Positions 29,451 through 37,601 of a stretch of 41,085 nt of DNA are shown here, piece after piece. The notes beneath the pieces are model-generated. The model was not told where the DNA came from. It worked only from the letters and a program-made list of their open reading frames with translations, and did no database searches. The first letter of the stretch is position 1. Each line of letters begins with the position of its first letter. This DNA is from Anaerolineales bacterium UBA7227 (GTDB taxonomy: Bacteria > Chloroflexota > Anaerolineae > Anaerolineales > Villigracilaceae). The stretch is taken from NCBI GenBank assembly GCA_002473085.1, contig DKTP01000079.1:1-41085 (forward strand). Direction: 5' to 3'. The position numbers were made by a program, and so were the translations under genes.

Positions 29451-30029
29451 ATGATCCTCACCCCCGTAACCCTGCTTGGTCAATTCGTCCGCCTCGAGCC
29501 GATGACCGAGGCTCACGTCCCCGCGCTGGCCGAAGTCGGCGTGGGACAGGACTTCTGGCATTTCATGTTGTACGGCGACATGAAGACCGAAGCCGATATG
29601 CGGAACTGGGTGAAGGATATTCTCTCGCGGAAGGGGGATTTGCCTTTTGTCGCCGTCCATCTCGCGTCGGGACGCGCGGCGGGCGCGACGCGCTACCTGA
29701 ACGTTTTTCCCAAAGATCGCGGGCTGGAGATCGGCGGCACGTGGTACGGACCCGAGTTCCAGCGCACGGCGGTCAACACGGAGACGAAGTATCTTTTGCT
29801 GAAGCACGCTTTCGAGACGCTCGGCGCGATCCGCGTGCAGTTGAAGACCGACTCGCGCAACCTCCGCTCGCAGAAAGCCATCGAACGGATCGGCGGCGTA
29901 AAGGAGGGCGTGCTGCGCAACCACATGATCCTGCCGGATGGGACGATCCGCCATTCGGTCTATTATTCGATTTTGGATTCGGAGTGGGAGGGGGTGAAGG
30001 CCCGTTTGGAAGGCATCCTGTACGGATGA
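29451..30029 (+). CDS. GNAT-family N-acetyltransferase (RimJ/RimL-like)
   Basis: This is a 192-residue acetyl-CoA-dependent acetyltransferase. The start TPVTLLGQFVRLEPMTEAHVP and the segments EIGGTWYGPEFQRT, NTETKYLLLKHAFETLGAIR and NLRSQKAIERIGGVKEG, HSVYYSILDSEW match the RimJ/RimL-like branch that modifies N-termini or small molecules. I place the start at ATG 29451 with AAGAAGG; the 17 upstream codons come from the heptamer array. It converges with the hydrolase, with three bases between the stops. The substrate is unknown. Confidence 0.85.
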   Translation: MILTPVTLLGQFVRLEPMTEAHVPALAEVGVGQDFWHFMLYGDMKTEADMRNWVKDILSRKGDLPFVAVHLASGRAAGATRYLNVFPKDRGLEIGGTWYGPEFQRTAVNTETKYLLLKHAFETLGAIRVQLKTDSRNLRSQKAIERIGGVKEGVLRNHMILPDGTIRHSVYYSILDSEWEGVKARLEGILYG

Positions 30030-30032
30030 CTG

Positions 30033-30971
30033 TTACGCGGCAACCGGGGGACGACCTTCCGCCTGTTTTGCGTCCGTCCGTTCGTGGATAAACTTTCCGA
30101 TTTTTTCGATGGCCTGCCGCGCTTCGGGAAGGAGGCTGGCCGCGAACTGCCAGACGTGCTGCATTCCATCCCAGACTTCCAAAGTGACATCTACACCAGA
30201 AAGACGGGCATTTTCCGCCAGCCGCAGCGAATCGGACAGCAACACTTCGTCCGAGCCGACCTGGATGAGCAGGGGAGGCAGCCCCTCGAGTTTCGCGTAG
30301 ACGGGGGAGGCGAGCGGCGTCTGCGGGCTGGCGTCTTTCAGGTACAGGCGGGCGGCTTCCCTCAGTTTTGGCCCGTTGATCATGTAATCTGACCGGGCGT
30401 TTTCCTGCCACGACTCGCCGCTGGCTGAAAGGTCCGTCCACGGGGAGAGGACGACCGCCGCGGCGGGCATCGAGATGCCGCGCTCGCGGAGGGCGGCCAG
30501 CAGGGCGACGCTTAATCCGCCGCCGGCCGAGTCGCCTGCGATGGCGATCTGTTCGGGACGGATGCCCGAGTCGAGCAGCCATTGGTAGGCGGAGAGAGCG
30601 TCCAGCAGCGCGGCTGGGTAGGGATGTTCGGGCGCGAGGCGGTAGTCAATCGTCAATGCGCGGGCGCGGGCTGCGTAGGCGATGTTCGCCGCCAACGCGC
30701 GGTGCGAGCGCGTGGAGCCCGCGTTGTACGCGCCCCCGTGCAGGTACAGGATGACGCGCTCGCTTCCCGTCCCCGCGGGGATGACCCATTCGCCCGGCAC
30801 GCCGTTCGCCAGCACGCCGATATGGTCAATGTGGATGATCGGGCGGACGACCTCGCCGGCCATCTCCAGGTTGGCGCGCGCTCTCTCGACGTCCATCGCG
30901 CCCAACTTGGGCGACAGGAAGTTTTTTGCGGATAACAACGACCTGAGAGTTCGCGCCTGCCAACTGAGCAT
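30033..30971 (-). CDS. Alpha/beta hydrolase of the hormone-sensitive lipase family
   Basis: This is a 312-residue esterase-like enzyme. The HSL-type oxyanion motif HGGAYNAGS is present, followed by the nucleophile elbow GDSAGGG. The acid is in GSDEVLLSDS and the histidine in GMQHVWQF, completing a Ser-Asp-His triad. No signal peptide is seen. An N-terminal cap region of about 70 residues precedes the core. AAGGTGA is the ribosome binding site. Activity on short-chain esters is the usual expectation for the family. Confidence 0.88.
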   Translation of the reverse strand: MLSWQARTLRSLLSAKNFLSPKLGAMDVERARANLEMAGEVVRPIIHIDHIGVLANGVPGEWVIPAGTGSERVILYLHGGAYNAGSTRSHRALAANIAYAARARALTIDYRLAPEHPYPAALLDALSAYQWLLDSGIRPEQIAIAGDSAGGGLSVALLAALRERGISMPAAAVVLSPWTDLSASGESWQENARSDYMINGPKLREAARLYLKDASPQTPLASPVYAKLEGLPPLLIQVGSDEVLLSDSLRLAENARLSGVDVTLEVWDGMQHVWQFAASLLPEARQAIEKIGKFIHERTDAKQAEGRPPVAA

Positions 30972-31096
30972 TTTTTCACCTTGTGATTAAGATGGTAGCA
31001 TGCCCAGGTATGAAGCGCGTAAGAATTAACTAAAGGTTGGCTTAAGAATTGACGTTACGCAATGCGGACGTTGGAGAGCCTTTTGAAATTCCATTT

Positions 31097-31126
31097 CGGA
31101 CACGGATTACACGGACAAACGCGGAT
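31097..31126. repeat. Short-period GGACACGGATTACACGGA-type element
   Basis: Between the hydrolase start and the MFS stop, words such as CGGACAC, GGATTAC and ACGGACA follow one another with a period of about seven bases. I count it with the interspersed arrays but it is short. The rest of 30972-31131 shows no gene. Confidence 0.4.
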
Positions 31127-31131
31127 TTTTT

Positions 31132-32445
31132 CTAAGAAATCTGATCGTATTCGACGCCGAATTCGCGGCCTTGCGCGAGTCCGTCGCTTTCCAGATTTGG
31201 GGCGGGCGAAGGTTGGGGGGAATCCGCGCGGCGTGAGAGCAGGAAAAGCCCGAAGGCGCTGACCAGCCCGAGAGTCAACGCGCCCAGCCAGATGGCGCGC
31301 GGCGCGATGGCGTCGTTCAGGAATCCGCCGATGAGCGGGGCGGCGGTGCGGGCCAGTCCCCAGCCGATCCAATACGCGGACATGTAGCGGCCGCGCAGGT
31401 GCGCAGGGGCGCGGTCGGCGACGTATTTGCTCGAAGTCGGGACGAGAGTCAGTTCGCCGAAGGTCAGGATGACCATGCTCAGCCAGAATCCCCAGAAGCC
31501 GCTCATCAACGCCACCGAGCCGACGCCCAGCGCGTAGATCAACATGCCGACCGCCACGACGGGCAGGGACTTGTGTTTGCGCGTGGCCTGGCTGACGGAG
31601 TATTGTACGAAGACGCACATCAGCGCGTTGGTGGTGGGAATCCAGCCGAACTGGTTTTCGGGCAGGCCGAAATTGAGTTTCGTGTAAACAGCCAGCAGAA
31701 TCCACAGGATGCTCGGAGCGATCAAGCCCAGGCTGAGGAGGCCGACGAAGGCCATGTACGGTCCGTCGCGCAGGACGCGCGCGTATCCGCCGCGCGGCAC
31801 GGCTTCCGCGTTCGGTTGAAGCGTCGAGCTTTTGACGGCTTGCCTGTCCAAAGTCTCGCGGGCGCGGAAGAACAGGAGCAGGCTGTAAGCCAGGAATCCC
31901 GTCGTCGCGCTCCAAAAGGTCAGGTGGTAGGAGCGCGTGGCGAGGAAGCCGCCCACGGCGGGCCCGAGGGCGAAGGCCGCGTTGTTGGCGATGCGGTTGA
32001 TGGCGAAGGCTTCCGTCCGCTTTTCGGAGGGGACGAGGTCGGCCAGCATCGCGTCCGAGCCGACCTGGTAGAGCGGGTTGGAAAGTCCCAGCGCGACCAT
32101 CAGGAGGACGAATTGGGGATAGGTTTCGGCGTAGAGCATGAAGAAGTACGTCAGGCCGGTCAGCGTCAGGCTGAGGTTCATCACCAGTTTGCGCCCGACT
32201 TTGTCGGCCAGCCAGCCCGCGACGAACGACGAGATCAGTCCCGTGCCGGCGTTGATCGAGACCAGCGCGGCCACGGTACTGAGCGGCAGGCTGAGCTTTT
32301 CGCTGACGTAAATGAGCAGGTACGGGCCGACCATGCTTCCGCCCGCCGTGGCAAGGACCAGCCCGGCGATCATCAGCCAGTATTGCTGCGGATATTCTTT
32401 GTAGAGCGCGCGAAGTTTGTAGAGCATGGGAGGAAGGATTGACAT
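31132..32445 (-). CDS. Major facilitator superfamily permease
   Basis: This is a 437-residue membrane transporter with about 12 helices. The loop 2-3 motif GWLADKVGRKLVMN is the MFS signature. Segments such as AINRIANNAAFALGPAVGGF resemble drug-efflux-type MFS proteins, but the substrate cannot be told. A soluble tail of about 30 residues ends the protein. Neither the ATG at 32445 nor the one at 32427 has a ribosome binding site, and the first sits four bases after the T run of the pnp terminator, so the start is uncertain. Confidence 0.83.
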   Translation of the reverse strand: MSILPPMLYKLRALYKEYPQQYWLMIAGLVLATAGGSMVGPYLLIYVSEKLSLPLSTVAALVSINAGTGLISSFVAGWLADKVGRKLVMNLSLTLTGLTYFFMLYAETYPQFVLLMVALGLSNPLYQVGSDAMLADLVPSEKRTEAFAINRIANNAAFALGPAVGGFLATRSYHLTFWSATTGFLAYSLLLFFRARETLDRQAVKSSTLQPNAEAVPRGGYARVLRDGPYMAFVGLLSLGLIAPSILWILLAVYTKLNFGLPENQFGWIPTTNALMCVFVQYSVSQATRKHKSLPVVAVGMLIYALGVGSVALMSGFWGFWLSMVILTFGELTLVPTSSKYVADRAPAHLRGRYMSAYWIGWGLARTAAPLIGGFLNDAIAPRAIWLGALTLGLVSAFGLFLLSRRADSPQPSPAPNLESDGLAQGREFGVEYDQIS

Positions 32446-32449
32446 GAAA

Positions 32450-32475
32450 AGCGGACGAAGTTTCCTCCGTCCGCT
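32450..32475 (-). terminator. Intrinsic terminator of pnp
   Basis: On the minus strand AGCGGACG (32475-32468) pairs with CGTCCGCT (32457-32450), followed by TTTT. It lies between the pnp stop and the MFS start. Confidence 0.75.
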
Positions 32476-32493
32476 CTACTTACCGTTTGTCAA

Positions 32494-34725
32494 TTACCGA
32501 CGGTCGCGGCCGCCGCGTCCGCGGTCGCCGCCGCGGCGGTCACGGTCTCCTCCGCGGCCTCCGCCAGGACGCGGGCCGCGCGCGCCTCCGCCGCCGTTGT
32601 CGCGCTCGCGCGCTTCCTCGGCGGTCCAGCCTTCGAGCACGGCCTGGCGCGAGAGACGGATCTTGCCCTGCCCGTCGATGTTCGTCACCATCACGGTGAT
32701 CTCTTCGCCCATGCGGACCACATCTTCCACCTTGTTGACGCGCTCGCTGTCGAGTTGCGAGATGTGGACGAGTCCGTCCACGCCGGGCAGGATCTCCACG
32801 AAGGCGCCGAAGTCCGCGATGCGCACGACTTTGCCCGTGTAGATGTTGCCGATGACGGCTTCCTCGCCGAGCGATTTGACGCGCTCCTCGGCTTCCTTCG
32901 CGCCGATACCCTCGGTCGAAGCGATGTACACCGTGCCGTCTTCCTGCACGTCGATCTTCGTCCCGGTCTCTTCCTGCAAAGCGCGGATGTTCTTTCCGCC
33001 CGGGCCGATCAGCGCGCCGATCTTCTCGACGGGAATCTTCACGGTGATGATGCGCGGCGCGTGCGGCTTCAGTTCGGGACGCGGCTCGGCGATCACTTCG
33101 AGCATCTTGTCCATGATGGACATGCGCGCCACGCGCGCCTGTTCGAGCGCCTCTTTCATCATCTGCGAACTCAAGCCAGTGATCTTGATGTCCATTTGCA
33201 GGGCGGTGATGCCCTTCGTCGTGCCAGCCACTTTGAAGTCCATGTCGCCGAGGTGATCCTCGGTCCCCTGGATGTCGGTCAGGATTTTGTAGCGGCCGCT
33301 GTCGTCGGTGATGAGTCCCATTGCCACGCCGGCCACGGGGGCCTTGATCGGCACGCCCGCGTCCATCAACGCGAGGGTCGAGCCGCAGACGGACGCCATC
33401 GAGGACGATCCGTTGGAGGCCATGACCTCCGAGACGACGCGCAGCGTGTACGGGAAGGTCTCTTCCGCGGGGATGACGGGTTCGAGGGCGCGTTCGGCCA
33501 GCGCGCCATGCCCGACTTCGCGGCGGCTCTGCCCACGCAGGGGCTTTACCTCGCCCGTGCTGAACGGCGGGAAGTTGTAGTGATGCATGTAACGTTTGGT
33601 GTCAGTCGGGCTGAGGTTGTCCAGTTCCTGCGCCTCGCCCAATGTGCCGAGCGTGGCGAGCGAGAGGACCTGCGTCTCGCCGCGCGTGAACAGTCCCGAG
33701 CCGTGCGCGCGCGGGGAGAGTCCCACCTCGCACCAGATCGGGCGGATGTCCGTGGGGCCGCGCCCGTCGGGACGTTTGCCCATGCTCAGGATGCGTTCGC
33801 GCACGATCTTGTGTTCGGCTTCGCCGAACGCGGCCTGCACGTCTTTTTTGGCGGGAGCGGCCGCGTCGCCTTCCACGCACATCTCGGCGACGACGGCGGC
33901 TTGCAGTTCGTCCATCCCGCCGTAGAATTCCGATTTGCTCAGGGGCTTGTCAAGCAGTTCGTTCATCGGCGCGTCGACGCGCTCGAAGACTTTCTGGTTC
34001 AACTCGTCGGCCGCGAGGACGAAGGTGGCTTCGCGCTTCGGCTTGCCGATCTCGGCGGCCATCTTGAGCTGGGCTTCGATCAGCGGTTGGATGGATTGGT
34101 GACCGAAATCCAACGCGGCAGCCATCACATCTTCGGGGACTTCGTTCGCGCCGCATTCCACCATCAGGATGGCGTCTTTTGTGCCGGCGATCCGCAGGTC
34201 GAGGTCCGACGCGTCCAATTCCTTGAAGGTCGGGTTGACGATGAACTGTCCGTCCACGCGGCCCACGCGCACCGCGCCGACGGGTCCGCCCCAGGGGATG
34301 TCCGAGATCATGATGGCGGCGGAGGCGGCGTTGATCGCCAGCACATCCAGCGGGTTCTCGCCGTCCGAGGAGAGCGAATACATCATCACCTGCACTTCGT
34401 TTCTCATCCCGTGTTGGAAGAGCGGGCGCAGGGGACGGTCGGTGAGGCGGGCGGTGAGGATCGCCTCGCCGCCGGGACGTCCCTCCCGACGGAAGAAGGA
34501 ACCGGGGATCTTGCCTCCGGCGTAGAGTCGCTCTTCGTATTCCACCGAGAGCGGGAAGAAGTCTATGCCTTCGCGCACGCCGCCCATGGTGGCGGCTGCG
34601 AAGACGATGGCGTCGTTGAGCGCGATGGTCACCGCGCCGCCGGCTTGCGCGGCCAGTTTGCCCGTCTCGAATGTGACGAGGCGCGACCCGACGGTCGCTG
34701 TGTAACGTTTTGCTTCGGGTTTCAT
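32494..34725 (-). CDS. pnp: Polynucleotide phosphorylase
   Basis: This is a 743-residue 3'-5' exoribonuclease that uses phosphate to degrade RNA and can also add tails. It has two RNase PH domains (the second begins near KRPDGRGPTDIRPIWCEVG, with the phosphate-site segment SNGSSSMASVCG). A KH domain (IGALIGPGGKNIRALQEETG) and an S1 domain (GNIYTGKVVRIADFGAFVEI) follow. The last 30 residues are an RGG/RDR-rich tail typical of RNA-binding extensions. GGGAG precedes the ATG. It follows rpsO, the classical order, but a strong hairpin lies between the two genes. A leader hairpin is described separately. Confidence 0.96.
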   Translation of the reverse strand: MKPEAKRYTATVGSRLVTFETGKLAAQAGGAVTIALNDAIVFAAATMGGVREGIDFFPLSVEYEERLYAGGKIPGSFFRREGRPGGEAILTARLTDRPLRPLFQHGMRNEVQVMMYSLSSDGENPLDVLAINAASAAIMISDIPWGGPVGAVRVGRVDGQFIVNPTFKELDASDLDLRIAGTKDAILMVECGANEVPEDVMAAALDFGHQSIQPLIEAQLKMAAEIGKPKREATFVLAADELNQKVFERVDAPMNELLDKPLSKSEFYGGMDELQAAVVAEMCVEGDAAAPAKKDVQAAFGEAEHKIVRERILSMGKRPDGRGPTDIRPIWCEVGLSPRAHGSGLFTRGETQVLSLATLGTLGEAQELDNLSPTDTKRYMHHYNFPPFSTGEVKPLRGQSRREVGHGALAERALEPVIPAEETFPYTLRVVSEVMASNGSSSMASVCGSTLALMDAGVPIKAPVAGVAMGLITDDSGRYKILTDIQGTEDHLGDMDFKVAGTTKGITALQMDIKITGLSSQMMKEALEQARVARMSIMDKMLEVIAEPRPELKPHAPRIITVKIPVEKIGALIGPGGKNIRALQEETGTKIDVQEDGTVYIASTEGIGAKEAEERVKSLGEEAVIGNIYTGKVVRIADFGAFVEILPGVDGLVHISQLDSERVNKVEDVVRMGEEITVMVTNIDGQGKIRLSRQAVLEGWTAEEARERDNGGGGARGPRPGGGRGGDRDRRGGDRGRGGRDRR

Positions 34726-34740
34726 TTTTTACTCCCGTAG

Positions 34741-34759
34741 AGCGAGAGATTATCTCGCT
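34741..34759 (-). promoter_or_regulatory. Hairpin in the pnp leader
   Basis: AGCGAGA (34741-34747) and TCTCGCT (34753-34759) form a 7-bp stem just upstream of the pnp ribosome binding site. In enterobacteria PNPase controls its own mRNA through a leader hairpin cut by RNase III, so a similar role is conceivable here. Confidence 0.4.
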
Positions 34760-34848
34760 TTACAAATTTCCGCCTGTTGTCAGGGACTGAAGAGCGGCGG
34801 CAAGCGTTTGCCAGCGCTGTTCAATTCCTGACGGGCGGTTGATTTCAA

Positions 34849-34883
34849 AAGACCCTAAAGGTCTCCGAGACCTTTAGGGTCTT
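34849..34883 (-). terminator. Terminator of rpsO, a perfect 16-bp palindromic repeat
   Basis: AAGACCCTAAAGGTCT (34849-34864) pairs perfectly with AGACCTTTAGGGTCTT (34868-34883) around CCG, and on the minus strand it ends in TTTTG. It starts nine bases after the rpsO stop. The perfect arms resemble the other mobile-looking palindromes of the window. Confidence 0.75.
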
Positions 34884-34891
34884 ACTTCGAC

Positions 34892-35164
34892 TTACTTGCG
34901 ACGGAGGCTCAGGCGTTCGGTGACTTCCAGGTAACGCTGATAGTCCGACTTGCGCAGGTAGGTCAGCATTCTGCGGCGCTGACCGACCAGTTTGAGCAGG
35001 CCGCGGCGGCAAGACTCATCGTGCTTGTTGGCGCGCAGGTGCTCGGTCAGTTGGGTGATGCGGTTCGTGAGCAACGCGATCTGAACTTCGGGCGAACCCG
35101 TGTCGGTCTCGTGGCGATGGAAATCCGCAATGGCCTTAGTTTTGACTTCCTTATCAAGCGGCAT
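34892..35164 (-). CDS. rpsO: Ribosomal protein S15
   Basis: This is a 90-residue small-subunit protein that binds the three-way junction of 16S rRNA. The segments [39 protein letters not shown] and [19 protein letters not shown] are fully conserved. ATG at 35164 gives the normal N-terminus (MPLDKEVK) and has AAGGAAG upstream; the longer open frame is leader RNA. It is followed by pnp. The long structured leader suggests autoregulation by S15. Confidence 0.97.
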   Translation of the reverse strand: MPLDKEVKTKAIADFHRHETDTGSPEVQIALLTNRITQLTEHLRANKHDESCRRGLLKLVGQRRRMLTYLRKSDYQRYLEVTERLSLRRK

Positions 35165-35276
35165 GACGTTTGCTTCCTTTCTTGCCGGACAGATTGCCGA
35201 TCTGTCCCGCATAATGTTATGCAGGTCTCCATGCCCACAGCGTTTGACCGTCGGGCAGGACCAGTCACGGGCGGAA
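35165..35276 (-). promoter_or_regulatory. Structured rpsO leader, candidate S15 autoregulatory RNA
   Basis: On the minus strand the leader holds nested stems: GGTC/GACC (35262-35259 with 35227-35224), TGCCC/GGGCA (35257-35253 with 35236-35232) and a small inner stem with loop CAAAC. Then follow a GCATAA/TTATGC hairpin (35209-35222) and an 8-bp GGACAGAT/ATCTGTCC hairpin (35187-35207), before the AAGGAAG ribosome binding site. S15 mRNAs of several phyla carry unrelated S15-binding leaders; this would be another if confirmed. Confidence 0.5.
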
Positions 35277-35285
35277 ATTATACCA
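35277..35285 (-). promoter_or_regulatory. Extended -10 promoter of rpsO
   Basis: TGGTATAAT on the minus strand is a perfect extended -10, about 113 bases before the rpsO ATG. It matches the TGGTACAAT elements before nuoA and the MurE-type gene. No clear -35 is seen. Confidence 0.55.
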
Positions 35286-35326
35286 GAAAGCCGGGATATT
35301 GCCGTCCCATAATCCGCCGAAGGGGG

Positions 35327-35332
35327 TAAAAT
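35327..35332 (+). promoter_or_regulatory. -10 element of the response regulator gene, possibly leaderless
   Basis: TAAAAT lies six bases before the ATG at 35339, with no Shine-Dalgarno. The arrangement is like that at 84 and 25283. Confidence 0.4.
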
Positions 35333-35338
35333 CGGGGC

Positions 35339-35956
35339 ATGAACGCTAAAAATACCATCCTGGTTGTGGAAGACACTCCCGATACCCTCGAACTTGTCAA
35401 AGTGACTCTGACGTTCAAGGGGTATTCGGTGGTTACCGCGCGCAACGGCAGGGAGGCCTTGGATGCGATCCAAAAGGAACGCCCCGCGCTTGTCGTCACC
35501 GATATTTTGATGCCGCAGATGGACGGTTTCAGCCTCGTCCATCGCATGCGGATCGATCCCGAGACGCGCGCGATCCCCGTCATCTTTCTCTCCGCCACCT
35601 ACGTCACCCCCGAAGACAAGATGTTCGCCGCGGCCATCGGCGCGACGCGCTTTATCGAAAAACCCATCGTCATTGAAGACTTCCTCCGCACGGTCGCGGA
35701 CCTGCTGTCGCGCGGCGCGCTCTCCGACAGCAAACCGCTCGACACGCGCAAGTTCTACGCGGGCTATCGCCAGCGGCTGGAGTCGAAACTGAAGGATAAG
35801 GCGTCGCAGATCGCCCGCATCCAGTCCATGCTGAAGACGTTATCCGAAGATGAGAAAATGTCTTTCAAAGCCTCGCTTCAGACCGCCGTCGAAGAGCGGG
35901 ATGAGATTCAGCAGCTGCTCGACCAGATCCGCAGGCAGATGGACGAGGGTAGTTAG
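35339..35956 (+). CDS. Response regulator with helical output region
   Basis: This is a 205-residue two-component receiver protein. Residues about 5-125 are a REC domain with the acidic pocket (ED at 11-12), phospho-acceptor Asp55 (VVTDILMP), Ser85/Thr87 (LSAT) and Lys108 (EKP). The C-terminal 80 residues are charged and predicted helical ([17 protein letters not shown], then [15 protein letters not shown]) without a DNA-binding domain I recognise, so it probably acts by protein contact. No histidine kinase gene is nearby. Confidence 0.87.
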   Translation: MNAKNTILVVEDTPDTLELVKVTLTFKGYSVVTARNGREALDAIQKERPALVVTDILMPQMDGFSLVHRMRIDPETRAIPVIFLSATYVTPEDKMFAAAIGATRFIEKPIVIEDFLRTVADLLSRGALSDSKPLDTRKFYAGYRQRLESKLKDKASQIARIQSMLKTLSEDEKMSFKASLQTAVEERDEIQQLLDQIRRQMDEGS

Positions 35957-35982
35957 CGGACTGCGATTCGAGGGGGCGAAGG

Positions 35983-36195
35983 ATGGATTTTGCCATGACC
36001 GATTTCCCCGCCACACTTTTGGATTTCCTCCGCACAGCCGGGCGCGTCGCCGCGTCGCTCCCGTTCGCGGCGCGGAATCGCGGCGCGGTCGTGGTCAACC
36101 TCGAACCTACTCCGCTCCCGGAGAAGGCGGACTTCTTTTTGCAGGGAAAGTCGGGGGAAGCGCTGCCCGCGCTGGCGCGGGCGGTTTGGGGTTAA
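35983..36195 (+). CDS. Small protein of unknown function
   Basis: I do not recognise this 70-residue protein. It has an amphipathic N-terminal half (LLDFLRTAGRVAASLPFAAR) and a strand-like middle (GAVVVNLEPTPLPEKADFFL). It starts 26 bases after the response regulator, with a purine-rich GGGGGCGAAGG before the ATG, and its stop overlaps the Nudix stop tail to tail by three bases. The tight packing and the codon use similar to its neighbours support a real gene, probably cotranscribed with the regulator. Confidence 0.5.
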   Translation: MDFAMTDFPATLLDFLRTAGRVAASLPFAARNRGAVVVNLEPTPLPEKADFFLQGKSGEALPALARAVWG

Positions 36196-36773
36196 GCCGC
36201 GAGGAGTTCCAAAAGATCTACGGTCATGCGGGCGGTGGCGCCCCATAGAATTTCGCCGTCGAAGGGGTGGTAGACGATGACGCTGTGGCCGCGCCCTGGC
36301 ACAACGAATTCCCAGCGGTTGGAGCGTTCAGCCAGCCAGTTCAACGGCATGGTGAAGATGCGCGCCACTTCGGCCGCCTCGGGTTTGAAGACGGTCGGCC
36401 AGGGGATGACGCCGACGACGGGCGTGACCATGAAGGAGGTGATCGTCAGCATGGAATTGAGACGGCCCAGGACGCGCACCTGGCGCGGCTCGATGCCGAT
36501 CTCCTCCTGCGCTTCGCGCAGCGCGGTCTCTTCGGGAGTTGTCTCACCGCCGTCGCACGCGCCGCCCGGGAAGGAAACCTGTCCTTTGTGATTCTCCACG
36601 CTGTCGGAGCGGCGCGTGAAGAGCAGATGCCATTCGCCGTCCTGGCGCAGCAGCGGGACCAGCGCCGCCGCGCACTTGGGCGAATCGGAGCGGCGCTCGA
36701 CGTAGCCGTCGGTATGCGGACGCGCCTGCGCGGCTTGCAGGCGGGAGATGATCTCAGATTCGGTGGGATTCAT
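36192..36773 (-). CDS. CoA pyrophosphatase-like Nudix hydrolase
   Basis: This is a 193-residue Nudix enzyme. The full Nudix box is present (GACDGGETTPEETALREAQ followed by EEIGI). The segment LLFTRRSDSVENHKGQVSFP just before it is the extra motif of the NUDT7/NudL group, which splits coenzyme A into 3',5'-ADP and phosphopantetheine. It is the last gene of the minus-strand group. There is no clear ribosome binding site; the start is 17 bases after the toxin-like gene. Confidence 0.87.
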   Translation of the reverse strand: MNPTESEIISRLQAAQARPHTDGYVERRSDSPKCAAALVPLLRQDGEWHLLFTRRSDSVENHKGQVSFPGGACDGGETTPEETALREAQEEIGIEPRQVRVLGRLNSMLTITSFMVTPVVGVIPWPTVFKPEAAEVARIFTMPLNWLAERSNRWEFVVPGRGHSVIVYHPFDGEILWGATARMTVDLLELLAA

Positions 36774-36790
36774 GGTTGTGTCAGAACTCG

Positions 36791-37270
36791 TTATTCATCG
36801 GCTTCGGCGAGGACCCGGTCAACGACAAATTGGCTGAGCGTGAAGCCGTGGCGGCGAAGTTTGTCCAATTCCGAGCGGAGCGATTTGACCAGTCCCGTTT
36901 GCCTGGCTCTCAGCAAAATGCCGACCGTTCCAATTTTTGGCAATTCCAATTGGTCGAGCATCCTGCGTCCCTGTTTTTCATCCATCAACACTATATCTGC
37001 CGAAATTTCCCTGGCAAGGACGATGGTCTCCGCTTCGCCCAGATCCAATTCATCAAGGAGCATTTCGATGGCGAGGCGGTCTTGAACTTTGTGGACGTGG
37101 ATCCATTTTGCGGAAGAAATTTTCTTTGCCCCCCTTTCGTGTCCATTGGTCACTGTTTCATCGTACACAGCCTCGGCAATACCGATCTCTTCGAAGAAAT
37201 CACGCAAAAGACCCAGCCGCCCAATGGATGCCAGCCCGATCAGCGGAGTGGAATTCGAGACTACCTTCAT
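36791..37270 (-). CDS. DUF3368 PIN-like protein (putative toxin)
   Basis: This is a 159-residue protein of the DUF3368 family, a PIN-domain relative. The N-terminus (VVSNSTPLIGLASIGRL) supplies an Asn-Ser/Thr-Pro variant of the first PIN acid. Acidic residues follow in LGEAETIVLARE and DIVLMDEKQGRR. GTVGILLRARQTGLV is the typical helix after them. PIN proteins are Mg-dependent RNases and this family is predicted to be a toxin. Its ATG overlaps the UPF0175 stop, the expected antitoxin-toxin order. Confidence 0.85.
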   Translation of the reverse strand: MKVVSNSTPLIGLASIGRLGLLRDFFEEIGIAEAVYDETVTNGHERGAKKISSAKWIHVHKVQDRLAIEMLLDELDLGEAETIVLAREISADIVLMDEKQGRRMLDQLELPKIGTVGILLRARQTGLVKSLRSELDKLRRHGFTLSQFVVDRVLAEADE

Positions 37271-37545
37271 GATTTTTTGGCATTAATGGTTTTGGCCGCG
37301 GCGATTTCGCCTTCGAGTTCCTCCTCTGAGAAATTGACGTAGGAAATTCCGCGCGCGCGCAACAGGTCCAGAAAATCCCAGCGGCTGATTCCCAGTAAGC
37401 GCGCCGCTTTTCCAGAGGAAATCTTTGCCTCTGTGAAATAGGACAGGACCAGCCATTCATTGATCCGCCTCTGAATTTCCTTTTGGGTCGCGCCCAATTT
37501 CGAGAGGGATACAGGCACTTTTACTTGATAGGTGACGCTATCCAT
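37267..37545 (-). CDS. UPF0175 family protein (putative antitoxin)
   Basis: This is a 92-residue protein. The UPF0175 pattern is YFTEAKISSGKAARLLGISR followed by WDFLDLLRARGISYVNFSEE, a small helix-turn-helix-like DNA-binding module. I use the ATG at 37545, which has AGGAGA upstream; the longer open frame is TrmI shadow. It is coupled through ATGA to the DUF3368 gene. Such pairs have been predicted as toxin-antitoxin systems; the regulation would be through binding of its own promoter. Confidence 0.85.
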   Translation of the reverse strand: MDSVTYQVKVPVSLSKLGATQKEIQRRINEWLVLSYFTEAKISSGKAARLLGISRWDFLDLLRARGISYVNFSEEELEGEIAAAKTINAKKS

Positions 37546-37601
37546 GATTTCTCCTATTTCTGCCATTTTAGCATGGGAGAGGGACGAATTGGAAATTTGT
37601 C

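Noticed and set aside
32755..34740. 661-residue open frame on the + strand opposite pnp
   Set aside because: It is the reverse-complement shadow of a high-GC coding gene; its His/Arg/Asp-rich composition has no domain, while pnp on the other strand is fully conserved.
34849..34883. Perfect stem after rpsO as a riboswitch
   Set aside because: A single uninterrupted stem with a T-rich end is a terminator or repeat; there is no complex fold or alternative pairing.
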